Origin: Embleya scabrispora | GTDB lineage: Bacteria > Actinomycetota > Actinomycetes > Streptomycetales > Streptomycetaceae | DNA length: 64,000 bases | Direction: 5' to 3' | Assembly: GCF_002024165.1 (NCBI RefSeq) | Contig: NZ_MWQN01000003.1 | Span: 992,001-1,056,000, forward strand | Part shown: piece after piece, positions 9,508 to 18,268 of the stretch | Layout: each line of letters begins with the position of its first letter | How positions within the stretch are numbered: position 1 is the first letter of the stretch | The notes under the pieces: model-generated | Seen by the model: only the letters and a program-made list of their open reading frames with translations | What the model was told of the DNA's origin: nothing | Databases searched by the model: none | Program-made: the position numbers and the translations under genes

Positions 9508-9981
9508 TCACCCCTGCCCGTCGCAGTCGAGTTCGAAGAGCGGCTCGTCGTAACCGACCCCCTCGCCGTTCTTGATCAGTACGGCGGTGACCCGACCTGC
9601 GCGGTCCGCCTCGATCGGGTTCATCAGCTTCATCGCCTCGATGATGGCCACCTGTTGGCCCGCCTCCACGAGGTCGCCGACCGCGACGAACGGCGGCGCG
9701 CCGGGTTCGGGCGCGGCGTAGAAGGTGCCGACCAGCGGGGCGCGGACGAGGTGTCCGTCGCTCGCCGCCGGCTGCCGCTCCGCCTCGACCGGCGCGGGTG
9801 GGGCCGCCTCGGGTACGGGCGGCGGGGCGACCGCGGCCGACCAGGTCAGCTCGATGCTCTCCCCTCCGGACCGCACCACGACGTGCGTGGGCGGTCGCGG
9901 GGCATCGTGCAGCACCCGGTCGAGCGCGGCGTGCAGGGCGGCCAGGGTGGCCGCCGGGCCCTGCTGGTCGGCGCCGGTCAT
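9508..9981 (-). CDS. accB: Biotin carboxyl carrier protein
   Basis: 157 residues. The start at 9981 overlaps the accDA stop by four bases. The N-terminal ~75 residues are a Pro/Ala-rich linker region. The C-terminal biotinyl domain contains [10 protein letters not shown] and EAMKLMN, where Lys118 is the biotinylated residue. It shuttles CO2 from AccC to the carboxyltransferase AccDA encoded upstream. Confidence 0.93.
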   Translation of the reverse strand: MTGADQQGPAATLAALHAALDRVLHDAPRPPTHVVVRSGGESIELTWSAAVAPPPVPEAAPPAPVEAERQPAASDGHLVRAPLVGTFYAAPEPGAPPFVAVGDLVEAGQQVAIIEAMKLMNPIEADRAGRVTAVLIKNGEGVGYDEPLFELDCDGQG

Positions 9982-11759
9982 GCCGATTCCTCCTCGTCGG
10001 TGTCCTCCAAGCGCGCCCGGTCCGTGCCGGTCGCGGGCGGCCCGGGCAGTCCGAAGCCGCGCAGTCGCCGCCGCCGTCGGCGCACCCGTTCGGCCGGGTC
10101 GAGCACGGCCAGTTCGTCCAGCGTGCCCAGCACCGCGTCCCGCAGGGTCAGGCTCGCGGCGGCCGGATCGGCCTGCGCGCCGCCCTCGGGCTCGGGCACC
10201 ACCCCGTCCACCACGCCCAGTTCGAGCAGCGACCGGGCGTCGAGACCCAGCGCGCGGGCCGCCGCCGGGCTCTCCTCCCGGGTCTTCCACAGGATCGCCG
10301 CGCAGCCCTCGGGGCTGATCACGGAGTAGAGCGCGTTCGCGCCGATCAGCACCCGATCGGCGACGCCGAGCGCCAGCGCCCCGCCGCTGCCGCCCTCCCC
10401 GGTGACCACCGCCACCACGGGCACCCGCAGCCCGGTGAACACCCGAAGGCAGTCCGCGATCGCCCCGGCCTGGCCCTGCTGTTCCGCCTCGATACCGGGA
10501 TGTGCGCCGGGGGTGTCGATCAGCGTCACCAGCGGCACGCCGATCTTCTCGGCGAGCCGGGCCAGCCGGATCGCCTTGCGGTAGCCGGCGGGCGAGGCCA
10601 TCGCGAAGTTCGCCCGTACCAGTTCGGCGGTGGTGTGCCCCTTCTGGTGGCCGAGCACCACCACGGAGCGGCCCTCCACCATGCCCAGGCCGCCGACGAT
10701 CGCCGGGCAGTCCGCGCCCGCCCGATCGCCGCGCAGTTCGACGAAGGCGTCCATCCAGTACGCGAGGTGGTCGCGCGTGGTCGGCCGCCGCAGGTCCCGG
10801 GCCGCCGCGACCACCTCCGGCGCGGACCGTTGGGTGAGCCGCGCCGGATCGCGCACCACCGTCGCCGGTACGGGACGCGGCAGTTCCGCGACCCGCTCGT
10901 CCCGGCCGGCGCGCGTCGGGCCGGTGCGGTCGGGGTGTCCGCCGGCCGAGGCCAGCAGGACCGCGAGCGTTCGGCGCAGTTCGCCGCGCGGGTGCACCGC
11001 GTCCACCAGGCCGTGCCGCAGCAGGAACTCGGCCGTCTGGAAGCCCTCCGGAAGCCGCTGCCCGATGGTCTGTTCGATCACCCGCGGACCGGCGAAGCCC
11101 ATCCGCGCCCCCGGCTCGCACACCACCACGTCGGCGAGGGTGGCGAACGAGGCGGCCACCCCGCCGTAGGTCGGATCGGCGATGACCGTGACGGTGAGGA
11201 CGCCGGCCTCGTCGAGCGCGGCCATCGCCGCCGCGGTCTTGGCCATCTGCATCAGCGCCAACGCGCCCTCCTGCATCCGCGCCCCGCCCGACGAGGTGAC
11301 CAGGACCAGCGGCGCCCGCCGCGCGAGCGCGGCCTCGGCGGCCATCGCCACCGCCTCCCCGGCGGCGACGCCCAGGCTGCCGCCCATGAAGGCGAAGTCC
11401 ATCGCGGCCACCACCACCGGATACCCGAACAGCGTGCCGGCCGCCACTCGCACCGCGTCCGCGTGCCCCGTGGTCGCGCGGGCGGCGGACAACCGGTCCG
11501 GATACGGCTTCAGATCGGCGAACGACAGCGGGTCGTGCACCGTCTCGGCGGCGGTCAGCGGCCGGGCACTGCCCGGGTCGAGCAGCGCGTCCAGCCGCCG
11601 CGCCGCACTCAGCGGCGCGTGCGCCCCGCAACTCGGACACACCCCGTCGGCCCGCTCGAACCGTTTGCGGTACACGAGCGCCCGACAGCGCGGGCAGGCC
11701 AGCCAGTCCGTGACCGGTGCCCCGGCAGGGGCGGCGGGGTCGGAGGTTTTCGCGTTCAT
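9978..11759 (-). CDS. accDA: Fused acetyl-CoA carboxylase carboxyltransferase (beta-alpha)
   Basis: A 593-residue fusion of AccD (about 15-285) and AccA (about 300-575). Together they transfer CO2 from biotin to acetyl-CoA to give malonyl-CoA. The N-terminus has a four-cysteine zinc finger (C22, C25, C41, C44). The AccD half contains [10 protein letters not shown], and the AccA half contains IDTPGAHPG and [13 protein letters not shown]. It lies 46 bases downstream of the type III polyketide synthase and overlaps accB. A linked, free-standing enzyme of this design suggests a dedicated malonyl-CoA supply for secondary metabolism in addition to any housekeeping enzyme. Confidence 0.93.
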   Translation of the reverse strand: MNAKTSDPAAPAGAPVTDWLACPRCRALVYRKRFERADGVCPSCGAHAPLSAARRLDALLDPGSARPLTAAETVHDPLSFADLKPYPDRLSAARATTGHADAVRVAAGTLFGYPVVVAAMDFAFMGGSLGVAAGEAVAMAAEAALARRAPLVLVTSSGGARMQEGALALMQMAKTAAAMAALDEAGVLTVTVIADPTYGGVAASFATLADVVVCEPGARMGFAGPRVIEQTIGQRLPEGFQTAEFLLRHGLVDAVHPRGELRRTLAVLLASAGGHPDRTGPTRAGRDERVAELPRPVPATVVRDPARLTQRSAPEVVAAARDLRRPTTRDHLAYWMDAFVELRGDRAGADCPAIVGGLGMVEGRSVVVLGHQKGHTTAELVRANFAMASPAGYRKAIRLARLAEKIGVPLVTLIDTPGAHPGIEAEQQGQAGAIADCLRVFTGLRVPVVAVVTGEGGSGGALALGVADRVLIGANALYSVISPEGCAAILWKTREESPAAARALGLDARSLLELGVVDGVVPEPEGGAQADPAAASLTLRDAVLGTLDELAVLDPAERVRRRRRRLRGFGLPGPPATGTDRARLEDTDEEESA

Positions 11760-11805
11760 CGAGATCTCCCGGTGCTGGGATCGGCGGACGGTCGGCTCGG
11801 CGTCC

Positions 11806-12978
11806 TCACCCCGGCCGCACGGGCGAGGCCGCCGGGTGCGCCGGCGACGCCGCCGAATGCCCGGGCGCGGACCGCTGTCCGGTGACCCGCCCCCGGGTCC
11901 GCCCGCGCCGGCGGTGCTCGACGGGCGGCGCGCCGCGGGTCCAGGTGCCGAGCGCCATCTCGGCGGTGATCCCCGGGCCGAATCCGGCCACGATGCCGCG
12001 CCCGCCGACGCTCGGCTCGCCCTCGGCGAACAGCCGGTCGAGCGCGTCGAACACCACGGCGCTGGCGATGTTCCCGTACTCGGTGAGCGTGGCCCGGCTG
12101 TGCCGGAACGCGTGTTTGTCGACGCCGAGGAATCGGCTCAGGTCGTCCAGGATGCGCGGGCCGCCGGCGTGCACGACGTAGAAGTCCAACGCCGAGGCGT
12201 CCCACGTGTGTCGGCTCACCAGATCGGCCATCACCGGTGCCAGCGGCTCCATCGTGCCCGGCACCCGCTTGTCCAACCGGAAGTGGAAACCGGTCTCCTT
12301 GACGGCGTATGAGATCCAGTCCTGGGTGTGCGGGATCAGGTAGGAGGCGTTGCGTTCCAGGCGGATCCCCGTACCGCCCGAACCGCGCACCACCGCCGCC
12401 GCGACCGCGTCGCCGAACAACCCGTCGGACAGCAGCGAGCCGATGTCGTCGTCACCGGGCTGGTAGCACAACGAGCAGAACTCACAGGCCACGATCAGCA
12501 CGTTGGCGTCGGGGTAGGCGGTGGAGAAGTCGTGCGCCCGGTTGATCGCCGCGCCACCGGCCGCACACCCGAGCTGGGCGATCGGCAGCTGACGCGTGTC
12601 CGAGCGCATGCCCAGTGCCTCGACCAGCCAGGCGGTCATCGAGGGCATGGTGAAGCCGGTGCACGAGACGTAGATCAGCAGATCGATGTCCCGCACGCCC
12701 AACTCCGCGTTGGCCAGCGCCTGATAGATCACGGGCGGCACCCGACGCTTGGCCTCCCGCTCGTAGACGAGGTTGCGCGCCTCGAAACCCGGGTGCCGCA
12801 GGGTCTGTTCGAGCGGTTGCACGAGGTGTCGTTTGCGGACGCCGGTGTTGCCGATCAGCCGCAGCGCCAGCGGCAGCCGCGGATTGTCGGCATGCAGCCG
12901 ACGGGCGATGTCGATCGACTCGTCCAGCGTGACGGTGTTCTCGGGGACGGCCACGGCGGGCCGGCACAGAGTACTCAC
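11806..12978 (-). CDS. rppA: 1,3,6,8-tetrahydroxynaphthalene synthase (type III PKS, RppA)
   Basis: A 390-residue chalcone-synthase-superfamily enzyme that condenses five malonyl-CoA into tetrahydroxynaphthalene, precursor of flaviolin and melanin-like pigments. With the GTG start at 12978 (GAGAGG site upstream) the triad falls at Cys138 (AQLGCAAGG), His270 (VVHAGGP) and Asn303 (YGNIASA), the same numbering as the Streptomyces RppA enzymes. The GFGPGITAE motif is near the end, followed by a Pro/Arg-rich tail of about 40 residues. The P450 (CYP158) gene often found next to rppA is absent; acetyl-CoA carboxylase genes follow instead. Confidence 0.93.
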   Translation of the reverse strand: MSTLCRPAVAVPENTVTLDESIDIARRLHADNPRLPLALRLIGNTGVRKRHLVQPLEQTLRHPGFEARNLVYEREAKRRVPPVIYQALANAELGVRDIDLLIYVSCTGFTMPSMTAWLVEALGMRSDTRQLPIAQLGCAAGGAAINRAHDFSTAYPDANVLIVACEFCSLCYQPGDDDIGSLLSDGLFGDAVAAAVVRGSGGTGIRLERNASYLIPHTQDWISYAVKETGFHFRLDKRVPGTMEPLAPVMADLVSRHTWDASALDFYVVHAGGPRILDDLSRFLGVDKHAFRHSRATLTEYGNIASAVVFDALDRLFAEGEPSVGGRGIVAGFGPGITAEMALGTWTRGAPPVEHRRRGRTRGRVTGQRSAPGHSAASPAHPAASPVRPG

Positions 12979-13154
12979 GGGGTGCCTCTCTCTACCGTTC
13001 GGTACTGCGGGGCGATGTGTCCACAACCCTCGGCGCACCCGGGTCCCGACCACGTGAGGCCGAAGTCCCGTCCCGAGTCCCGATTCACCTCGGGACCGAA
13101 CGAGGCGCTCGCACTCCCGAGGGACGCCCTCCTCGTGTCCTCGGGCACATACGA

Positions 13155-13187
13155 AGAGGACCGCACGCGCGGGGCGTGCGGTCCTCT
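13155..13187 (-). terminator. Terminator between DUF5999 gene and rppA
   Basis: A perfect 14-bp stem (13155-13168 with 13174-13187) and a 5-base loop follow the DUF5999 stop codon. It separates that transcript from the rppA operon, so rppA needs its own promoter in 12979-13154. Confidence 0.8.
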
Positions 13188-13212
13188 GGGGGTATCGGTG
13201 CGGTCGGTCCGC

Positions 13213-13458
13213 CTACCCGGCGGTTTCCAGTCGGCGCTGCGCCGGGACCCGGGCGGGCCCGTCGACGGGCGATCCCTCCGGGTTCGGCCGGTGCGGCGCC
13301 TCGACTTCACCGTCGGGCAGCAGCGCGCCGGTGTCCTCGAAGATCACCACTCCGTTGCACAGCAGGCTCCATCCCTGCTCGGGGTGGCTGGTGACGACGT
13401 GGGCCGCGAGGTGGTCGGGGGCCGATGCGGTGGGACAGGTGGGAATGTGCCGGCACAT
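13213..13458 (-). CDS. DUF5999 family small protein
   Basis: 81 residues matching a small protein family common in Streptomyces: MCRHIPTCP at the N-terminus, then HPEQGWSLLCNGVVIFEDTG and LLPDG. Cysteines at positions 2, 8 and 34 and several histidines could bind a metal, but no function is established. It has its own terminator downstream. Confidence 0.8.
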   Translation of the reverse strand: MCRHIPTCPTASAPDHLAAHVVTSHPEQGWSLLCNGVVIFEDTGALLPDGEVEAPHRPNPEGSPVDGPARVPAQRRLETAG

Positions 13459-13673
13459 GGTCCTGGTCCTTCCGAGGGATGCTACGGGTGCCGAGAGCGG
13501 GAGCGGGTCGTCGAGTTCCCGCGTGATGGTGTCGCCCTGGTAAGTCATGCACCTACCGTGCGCCCGCCGGTGTCCCGAGCGAATGAGCCTGCGGCCCCCC
13601 GCCGGCCCGGCCGTGTCCCGCCCGGACCGGGGCCACCCCTCGCGGAACGGGGTGGGGTGGGCCGGGCCGGCGG

Positions 13674-14105
13674 TCAGTGCTCGCCCAGCACCATCCACGT
13701 GTCCGTCGAGGCCAACCGCCGGAAGCCGACCTTGGCGTACACCCCGTGCGCGTCGGCGGTGGCCAGCATGATCCGGCGCAGCCCGTCCGGCGCCAACTCG
13801 TCGCGAACGGCGATCGCGAGCGCGGTGCCCAGACCCTTGCCGCGCACCGTCGGATCGATGTAGACGTCGCAGAGCCAGCCGAATGTGGCCCAGTCGGTGA
13901 CCACCCGGGCGTAGCCGACCTGGGCACCGGAAACGACGTCGTACACACCGAAGTTGAGCGAGCCGGCGATCGCCCGCTCCAGCTTCTCGCGCGGCCGGCC
14001 GAGCGCCCAGTAGGCGTCCTCGGACAACCATCGGTGGATCGTCGCCACATCGAGCCGCGTCGGATCGGTGGACACCTCGTAGCCCTCGGGGAAGTCACTG
14101 TTCAT
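13674..14105 (-). CDS. GNAT-family N-acetyltransferase
   Basis: 143 residues. The acetyl-CoA-binding motif A is visible as VYIDPTVRGKGLGTAL near residue 85, followed by the HGVYAKVGFRRL segment typical of the GNAT C-terminal strand. The ATG at 14105 was preferred over one 12 codons upstream because the domain starts there. The substrate is unknown; sequences like this are often annotated as general acyl-CoA N-acyltransferases. It sits alone between DUF5999 and a protein of unknown function. Confidence 0.85.
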   Translation of the reverse strand: MNSDFPEGYEVSTDPTRLDVATIHRWLSEDAYWALGRPREKLERAIAGSLNFGVYDVVSGAQVGYARVVTDWATFGWLCDVYIDPTVRGKGLGTALAIAVRDELAPDGLRRIMLATADAHGVYAKVGFRRLASTDTWMVLGEH

Positions 14106-14257
14106 CCCCGGATCCAACCAGCCCCGCCGCCGTGGAACCACCGGATATCCGAACCCGGGGCGGCAGTTCGGCCGTGCCGGGCATCGCGCCCGCGGTACCG
14201 GCGTCCCGGGGTGCGGCCCGGCGTCCGCGACTTCGGCGGCCGGCTCAGGGCGCAGGA

Positions 14258-14716
14258 TCAGGGCGCGGGGATCAGGGCTTGCGCGTGGGCCCGAAGAGTG
14301 GGCCTGCCGTCGGGCCCGGGCCCCGTCAGGCGTAGCCGGAGCAGGTGGCCTCGGCCGGGTCCGGGGGTGTCGCTGCGCAGGGTGCCGGTGACGCAGTCGA
14401 AGGTCGCGGCGTCGGTGTGGTGCACGAAGAAGGCCGGACCGGCGACACCGGCCAGCAACTCGATGGCGTCGGCGAGGAGGCGGGGGCTGCGCGGGCGGGC
14501 GTGCTCGACGTCGACGGCGAGGATGCCGCCCGGCAGGAGCGTGGTCCCGCGCAACCGCCAGGGCGAACCGGGCAGGTCACAGGCCACCCGCAGGCGCGGC
14601 ACCAGGTCCGCCGCCGGATCCGGCTCGACCCAGTCCGGGCGGGTGGTCTGCTCGGCCAACTCGCGCACCGCGTCCCCGGGCGCCTCATCGCCCGACACAC
14701 CGAAGAAATCGTCCAT
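14258..14716 (-). CDS. Hypothetical protein
   Basis: A 152-residue cytoplasmic protein beginning MDDFFGVSGDEAPGDAVREL. No motif I recognise; no signal peptide or membrane segment. Codon use is normal for this genome, which supports a real gene. It is 82 bases downstream of a methylguanine methyltransferase gene on the same strand and could belong to its transcript. Confidence 0.6.
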   Translation of the reverse strand: MDDFFGVSGDEAPGDAVRELAEQTTRPDWVEPDPAADLVPRLRVACDLPGSPWRLRGTTLLPGGILAVDVEHARPRSPRLLADAIELLAGVAGPAFFVHHTDAATFDCVTGTLRSDTPGPGRGHLLRLRLTGPGPDGRPTLRAHAQALIPAP

Positions 14717-14798
14717 GAAAGTCACTGTATGTCCACATGTCGTAACCGGCTCGCCCGAAACCTCCCCCTGGCCCCGATCGGGCGGTCGGGATCGCCGG

Positions 14799-15452
14799 CT
14801 AGCCCGGGTCGCCGGACGGGGCCCGGGTCCGGCCGCGGGCCTCCAGGGCGAGCAGAGCGGACTTTCGGGCCGGGCCGCCGGCGTAGCCGCCGAGGGTGCC
14901 GTCGGCCCGCAACACCCGATGGCAGGGCAGCACGATCGGCAGCGGGTTGGTCGCACACGCCGTACCGACCGCGCGGACCGCGCCGGGGCTGCCGACCAGG
15001 CGCGCCACCCGGGCGTAGCTCCAGGTGTCCCCGTACTCGATGTCGGCGAGCCGGCGCTGCACCAGTTGCCGGAAGCCCCGGGACAGCGCGAGGTCGAGCG
15101 GCAGGTCGAAGCGCGTCCGGGTGCCGGCGAAGTACTCGTCGAGTTCGCGGGCCGCGTGGTCCAGGCGGGCCGGCGCGCGCAGCACGCGCGGACCGAACCG
15201 GCCGGCCAGCGTGTCCAGAACCAGTTCGTGGTCCTCGCTCTCGAAGGCCACCCGGACCAGGCCGCTCCCGGTGGCGGCCAGCAGGAGCGATCCCACGGGG
15301 GTGTCCACGTTGGTGTAGGCCACGTCCAGGAGCCCGTCCCGACTCGCGGCCGCCACCAGCCGCTCGTGCAGCCGATCGAGGGTGCCCGGGCCCGAAACGG
15401 CCCGGGCGCGAAGGCCGGAGGTGTCCGGGCCGTCGGTGTGGGTGTCGATCAC
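14799..15452 (-). CDS. ogt: Methylated-DNA-protein-cysteine methyltransferase
   Basis: 217 residues. It removes alkyl groups from O6-alkylguanine by irreversible transfer to its own cysteine. The C-terminal domain carries the diagnostic LPCHRV with acceptor Cys177, preceded by the DNA-binding helix region SYARVARLVGSPGAVRAVG. The N-terminal ~45 residues precede the usual fold. It is translated four bases after the sigma-factor stop codon, so the two are co-expressed. Last gene of the alkyltransferase-sigma-alkyltransferase operon. Confidence 0.92.
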   Translation of the reverse strand: MIDTHTDGPDTSGLRARAVSGPGTLDRLHERLVAAASRDGLLDVAYTNVDTPVGSLLLAATGSGLVRVAFESEDHELVLDTLAGRFGPRVLRAPARLDHAARELDEYFAGTRTRFDLPLDLALSRGFRQLVQRRLADIEYGDTWSYARVARLVGSPGAVRAVGTACATNPLPIVLPCHRVLRADGTLGGYAGGPARKSALLALEARGRTRAPSGDPG

Positions 15453-15456
15453 GGTG

Positions 15457-15939
15457 CTACTCCTTCGAAGTGGGTGCGGACAGGGCGGCGCGGAGCGCCC
15501 GGATCCCGTCGGACGCGGCGCGGCGGATCGCCGCCGGGGTGCCGCCGACGATCTCGGCGATGGCCGCGTAGGGCAGGCCCGCGAAGTGGTGGTAGGCGAC
15601 CGCTCGGCGCTGCTTGGGCGGCAGGGCCTTGACCGCGTCCCACAACTCGTGGTCGATCGAGCCGGGCACGCCGATGGTCGACGGCCGCTCGGGCAGGTCG
15701 TCCGTGACCACCGCGTGTCGCCGCCGGGCGCGGGTGATGTCGATGGCCTTGCGGTGCGCGATGGTCACCAGCCACGCCTGCACGTTGGCGTCCTCGGGCA
15801 GGTCGGGGTAGGCGCGCAGGGCGGCGAGGAAGGTCTCCGACCAGGCGTCCTCGGCGTCGTGCACCCCCACGATCGCCCGGCAGACCCGCAGGACGGTGTC
15901 CCCGTGTTCGTCGACGACCCGTTCGAAAGGTTGCTTCAT
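15457..15939 (-). CDS. ECF-type RNA polymerase sigma factor
   Basis: 160 residues with sigma region 2 at about residues 5-72 (DAEDAWSETFLAAL and AWLVTIAHRKAIDITRARRR) and region 4 at about 95-150 (LPPKQRRAVAYHHFAGLPYAAIAEI, split here into its usual helices). No anti-sigma gene is adjacent. It lies between two O6-alkylguanine alkyltransferase genes with gaps of 4 and 43 bases, which suggests it drives an alkylation-damage response. That role is an inference from context. Confidence 0.88.
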   Translation of the reverse strand: MKQPFERVVDEHGDTVLRVCRAIVGVHDAEDAWSETFLAALRAYPDLPEDANVQAWLVTIAHRKAIDITRARRRHAVVTDDLPERPSTIGVPGSIDHELWDAVKALPPKQRRAVAYHHFAGLPYAAIAEIVGGTPAAIRRAASDGIRALRAALSAPTSKE

Positions 15940-15982
15940 CTCCCCGATCCCGTACGGCGTCGCTCCCGTGCCCGGCCGACGC

Positions 15983-16495
15983 TCAGAACAGCCGGGCCGC
16001 CTTCGACGCTTCGGACTCCTCCAGGTCGAGCAGCGTACGTTTGCGGACGAGGCCGCCCGCGAAACCCGTGAGCCTGCCGTCGCTGCCGACCACCCGGTGA
16101 CAGGCGACGATGATGGAGATCGGATTGTGCCCGACGGCCTGGCCGACCGACTGGGCCAGCGCCTTGTTGCCCAGCCGCTCGGCGAGCGCCCCGTAGGTCG
16201 TGGTCTCGCCGAACGGGATCTCCCGCAACATCGCCCACACCTGCTCCTGGAACGGGTCGCCGTGGGTGGCCGTCGGCACGTCGAACGAGGTGCGCTCGCC
16301 GGCCAGATATTCGACCAGTTGCGCCGCGGTCCGGGCCAGGAGCGGGTCGTCGTGGTGGTCGACCCGGCGCCCCAGGCTCTCCTCGGGCGGCAGGTACCAG
16401 TGCCCCGGAAAGTAGAGCCCGACGACGGCGTCGTCCGCGGCCACCACGGTCAGTGCGCCCAGGGAGGTGTCCACGAGCGCGTGGCGGGTGTCCAT
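15983..16495 (-). CDS. ogt: Methylated-DNA-protein-cysteine methyltransferase (second copy)
   Basis: 170 residues. Acceptor Cys132 lies in IVACHRVVG, and the helix-turn-helix region is TTYGALAERLGNKALAQSVG. The start ATG at 16495 is preceded by GGAGA. It is distinct from the copy at 14799-15452: shorter, with a typical Ogt-length N-terminal domain. It is the promoter-proximal gene of the three-gene operon. Confidence 0.92.
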   Translation of the reverse strand: MDTRHALVDTSLGALTVVAADDAVVGLYFPGHWYLPPEESLGRRVDHHDDPLLARTAAQLVEYLAGERTSFDVPTATHGDPFQEQVWAMLREIPFGETTTYGALAERLGNKALAQSVGQAVGHNPISIIVACHRVVGSDGRLTGFAGGLVRKRTLLDLEESEASKAARLF

Positions 16496-16540
16496 GATGC
16501 CGGTCTCCTCTGCGATGTACGGCTGCCGCGTGCGGCCGTG

Positions 16541-16645
16541 TGTCGGCGTGCGTCGGTATGCATCGGGATGTATCGATGTGTCGGCGTGTCGTTGTGTATC
16601 GGTCTGTGTCGACCGGGTGTCGACGCTGTATCGGGTAGACGCGCG
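16541..16645. repeat. Decamer-phased TCGG repeats in a divergent promoter region
   Basis: Four consecutive ten-base units (16541-16580) fit the pattern NNTCGGNNTG: TGTCGGCGTG, CGTCGGTATG, CATCGGGATG and TATCGATGTG. Looser copies follow to about 16645. The region lies between the divergent alkyltransferase operon and the universal stress protein gene. A ten-base period matches one helical turn, so repeated protein sites on one face are possible. Confidence 0.6.
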
Positions 16646-16741
16646 GGCGCGGCCGAATGTGAGGTCCGGATCGATCCTGTCGAACTCGGCACCCGTCGAA
16701 GCGGGTATGAACCCGGTGGATGCCCTCTCGAGGTGAGTGCC

Positions 16742-17608
16742 ATGTCGTCCCCACACAGCGAAGTCGGTCTCGGGGTTCTGGTCGGTCACGACGGTTCGGC
16801 CGCGGCCGACCACGCGTTGCGCTGGGCGGCACAAGACGCCGCCGCGCGCCGGGTGCCGCTGTACATCGTCACCGCGGTGCCCGTCGGCGGGCTCGGCCGG
16901 CGGCACCGCGTCGAGGTCCACCAGCGCGCCCACACGCTGATCGACGCCGCCGCTGCCCGGATCCGCGCGGACTTTCCCGATCTCGCCGTGGAGACCTCGG
17001 TCCGCGAGGGCGACAGCGCCGAAGCGTTGCTCGCCGCGAGTGCCCGGTGCGACACGGTCGTGGTGGGCAGTCGCGGGCACGGCGGCTTCACCGGGCTGCT
17101 GCTCGGCTCGGTGTCGTTGCGGGTGTGCGCGCACAGCAGTTGTCCGGTGGTCGTCGTACACACCGCCGCGGCGAAGGACGCGCGTGGCGTCGTGGTCGGC
17201 GTCGGCGGCCCCGAGGACGGCCCCGCCGCGGACTTCGCGGCCGACCACGCGCGACGCCTCGGCGGCGGACTGCGCGCCGTGCACTCGTGGGTGCTCCCGG
17301 TCACCGGCCTGGCGCCGAGCCTGGTATTGCCGAACATGATCGACGTGGAGGCGGTCCGGGCCGAACGCACCGCGATGGTGGACAAGGTGCTCGACACGAT
17401 CCGTATCGCGGATCCCGAACTGCCCGTGGACGCCGCGGTGATGAACGGCACGGCCGGCCGCGACCTGGTCGACGCCTCGATCGACGGCGCGCTCGTGGTG
17501 GTCGGCGCACACCGCAGGCGCGGCCCCCTGCCGATGCGGCTCGGCCCGACCACGCACGCCGTCCTGCACCACGCCCGGTGTCCGGTGGGCGTGGTGCCCA
17601 TCCACTGA
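16742..17608 (+). CDS. Universal stress protein, tandem UspA domains
   Basis: 288 residues with two UspA domains (about 8-145 and 150-288). Nucleotide-binding loops are visible as VVGSRGHGGFTGLLLGSVS in the first and a looser VVVGAHRRRGPLPMRLGPT in the second. A GAGGTGAG site precedes the ATG. Such proteins bind ATP or related nucleotides and are induced in stress and stationary phase. It is divergent from the alkyltransferase-sigma operon, sharing the repeat-rich intergenic region, and convergent with a CBS protein. Confidence 0.9.
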   Translation: MSSPHSEVGLGVLVGHDGSAAADHALRWAAQDAAARRVPLYIVTAVPVGGLGRRHRVEVHQRAHTLIDAAAARIRADFPDLAVETSVREGDSAEALLAASARCDTVVVGSRGHGGFTGLLLGSVSLRVCAHSSCPVVVVHTAAAKDARGVVVGVGGPEDGPAADFAADHARRLGGGLRAVHSWVLPVTGLAPSLVLPNMIDVEAVRAERTAMVDKVLDTIRIADPELPVDAAVMNGTAGRDLVDASIDGALVVVGAHRRRGPLPMRLGPTTHAVLHHARCPVGVVPIH

Positions 17609-17646
17609 CCGACGTCCCTCCACCGACCGACGCCCGCGCCCACGCG

Positions 17647-17702
17647 CAACGGCCGCCCCCGAGCCCTGGAGATCCGAACCGGGCTGCGGGGAACGGCCGT
17701 TG
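17647..17702. terminator. Bidirectional terminator
   Basis: Outer arms of 9 bp (17647-17655 with 17694-17702) enclose a second GC-rich stem. It lies between the convergent stress-protein and CBS genes. Confidence 0.65.
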
Positions 17703-17733
17703 ACACGGGCGAGCAGCGAGCAGCGAGCGGCGA

Positions 17734-18156
17734 CTAGCGCGACGCCGCGTACACGCTTTCCGCGAAGGCGGCTATCTGCTCGTCCGACAGGTGCCGGGCC
17801 AGATCCGCCTCGCTGATCATGCCGACCAGGCGCTTGTGATCGATCACCGGCAGTCGCCGGATCCGGTGTTCCCGCATCTCGTGCAACACCTCGCCGATGT
17901 CCGCCTCGGCATCGATCCAGCGCGGTGTGCCCTCGCACAGGTCGCCCGCCGTCACCTTGGCCGGATCGTGGCCGAGGGCAACACACTTGGTGACGATGTC
18001 GCGGTCGGTGATGATGCCGCACAGCCGTTCGTTCGTATCGGCGACCGGCAGCGAGCCCACGTCGAGCCGAAGCATCAACTGGGCCGCGCGGTCCAGCGTC
18101 TCCGTCCGCGGGATCCACCGCGCGCCCTCGTGCATGATGTCCCTGGCCATGGTCAT
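17734..18156 (-). CDS. Tandem CBS-domain protein
   Basis: 140 residues forming one Bateman module: CBS1 at about 8-62 (VGSLPVADTNERLCGIITDRDI) and CBS2 at about 72-125 (RIRRLPVIDHKRLVGMISEADL, split at the usual strand). These domains bind adenine nucleotides. The ATG at 18156 follows GGGAGAGG. Co-location with a universal stress protein suggests a stress or energy-state role, as commonly seen in Streptomyces and mycobacteria. Confidence 0.9.
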   Translation of the reverse strand: MTMARDIMHEGARWIPRTETLDRAAQLMLRLDVGSLPVADTNERLCGIITDRDIVTKCVALGHDPAKVTAGDLCEGTPRWIDAEADIGEVLHEMREHRIRRLPVIDHKRLVGMISEADLARHLSDEQIAAFAESVYAASR

Positions 18157-18268
18157 GGTGTGTACCTCTCCCGAAATCCGCCGCCGACGGCGGCGGCCGA
18201 AAACGCGCGGCGAAGCCCGCACACGCTCCTTTCCATCGTCTCCGCCGCACCCCTCGTCGGCCACTCGG

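Noticed and set aside
7455-10329. Very long open frames (up to 940 codons) across the heptamer array and the acc genes
   Set aside because: The seven-base repeat has no stops in any frame, and the rest is the antisense of accC, accB and accDA, whose products match known families exactly.
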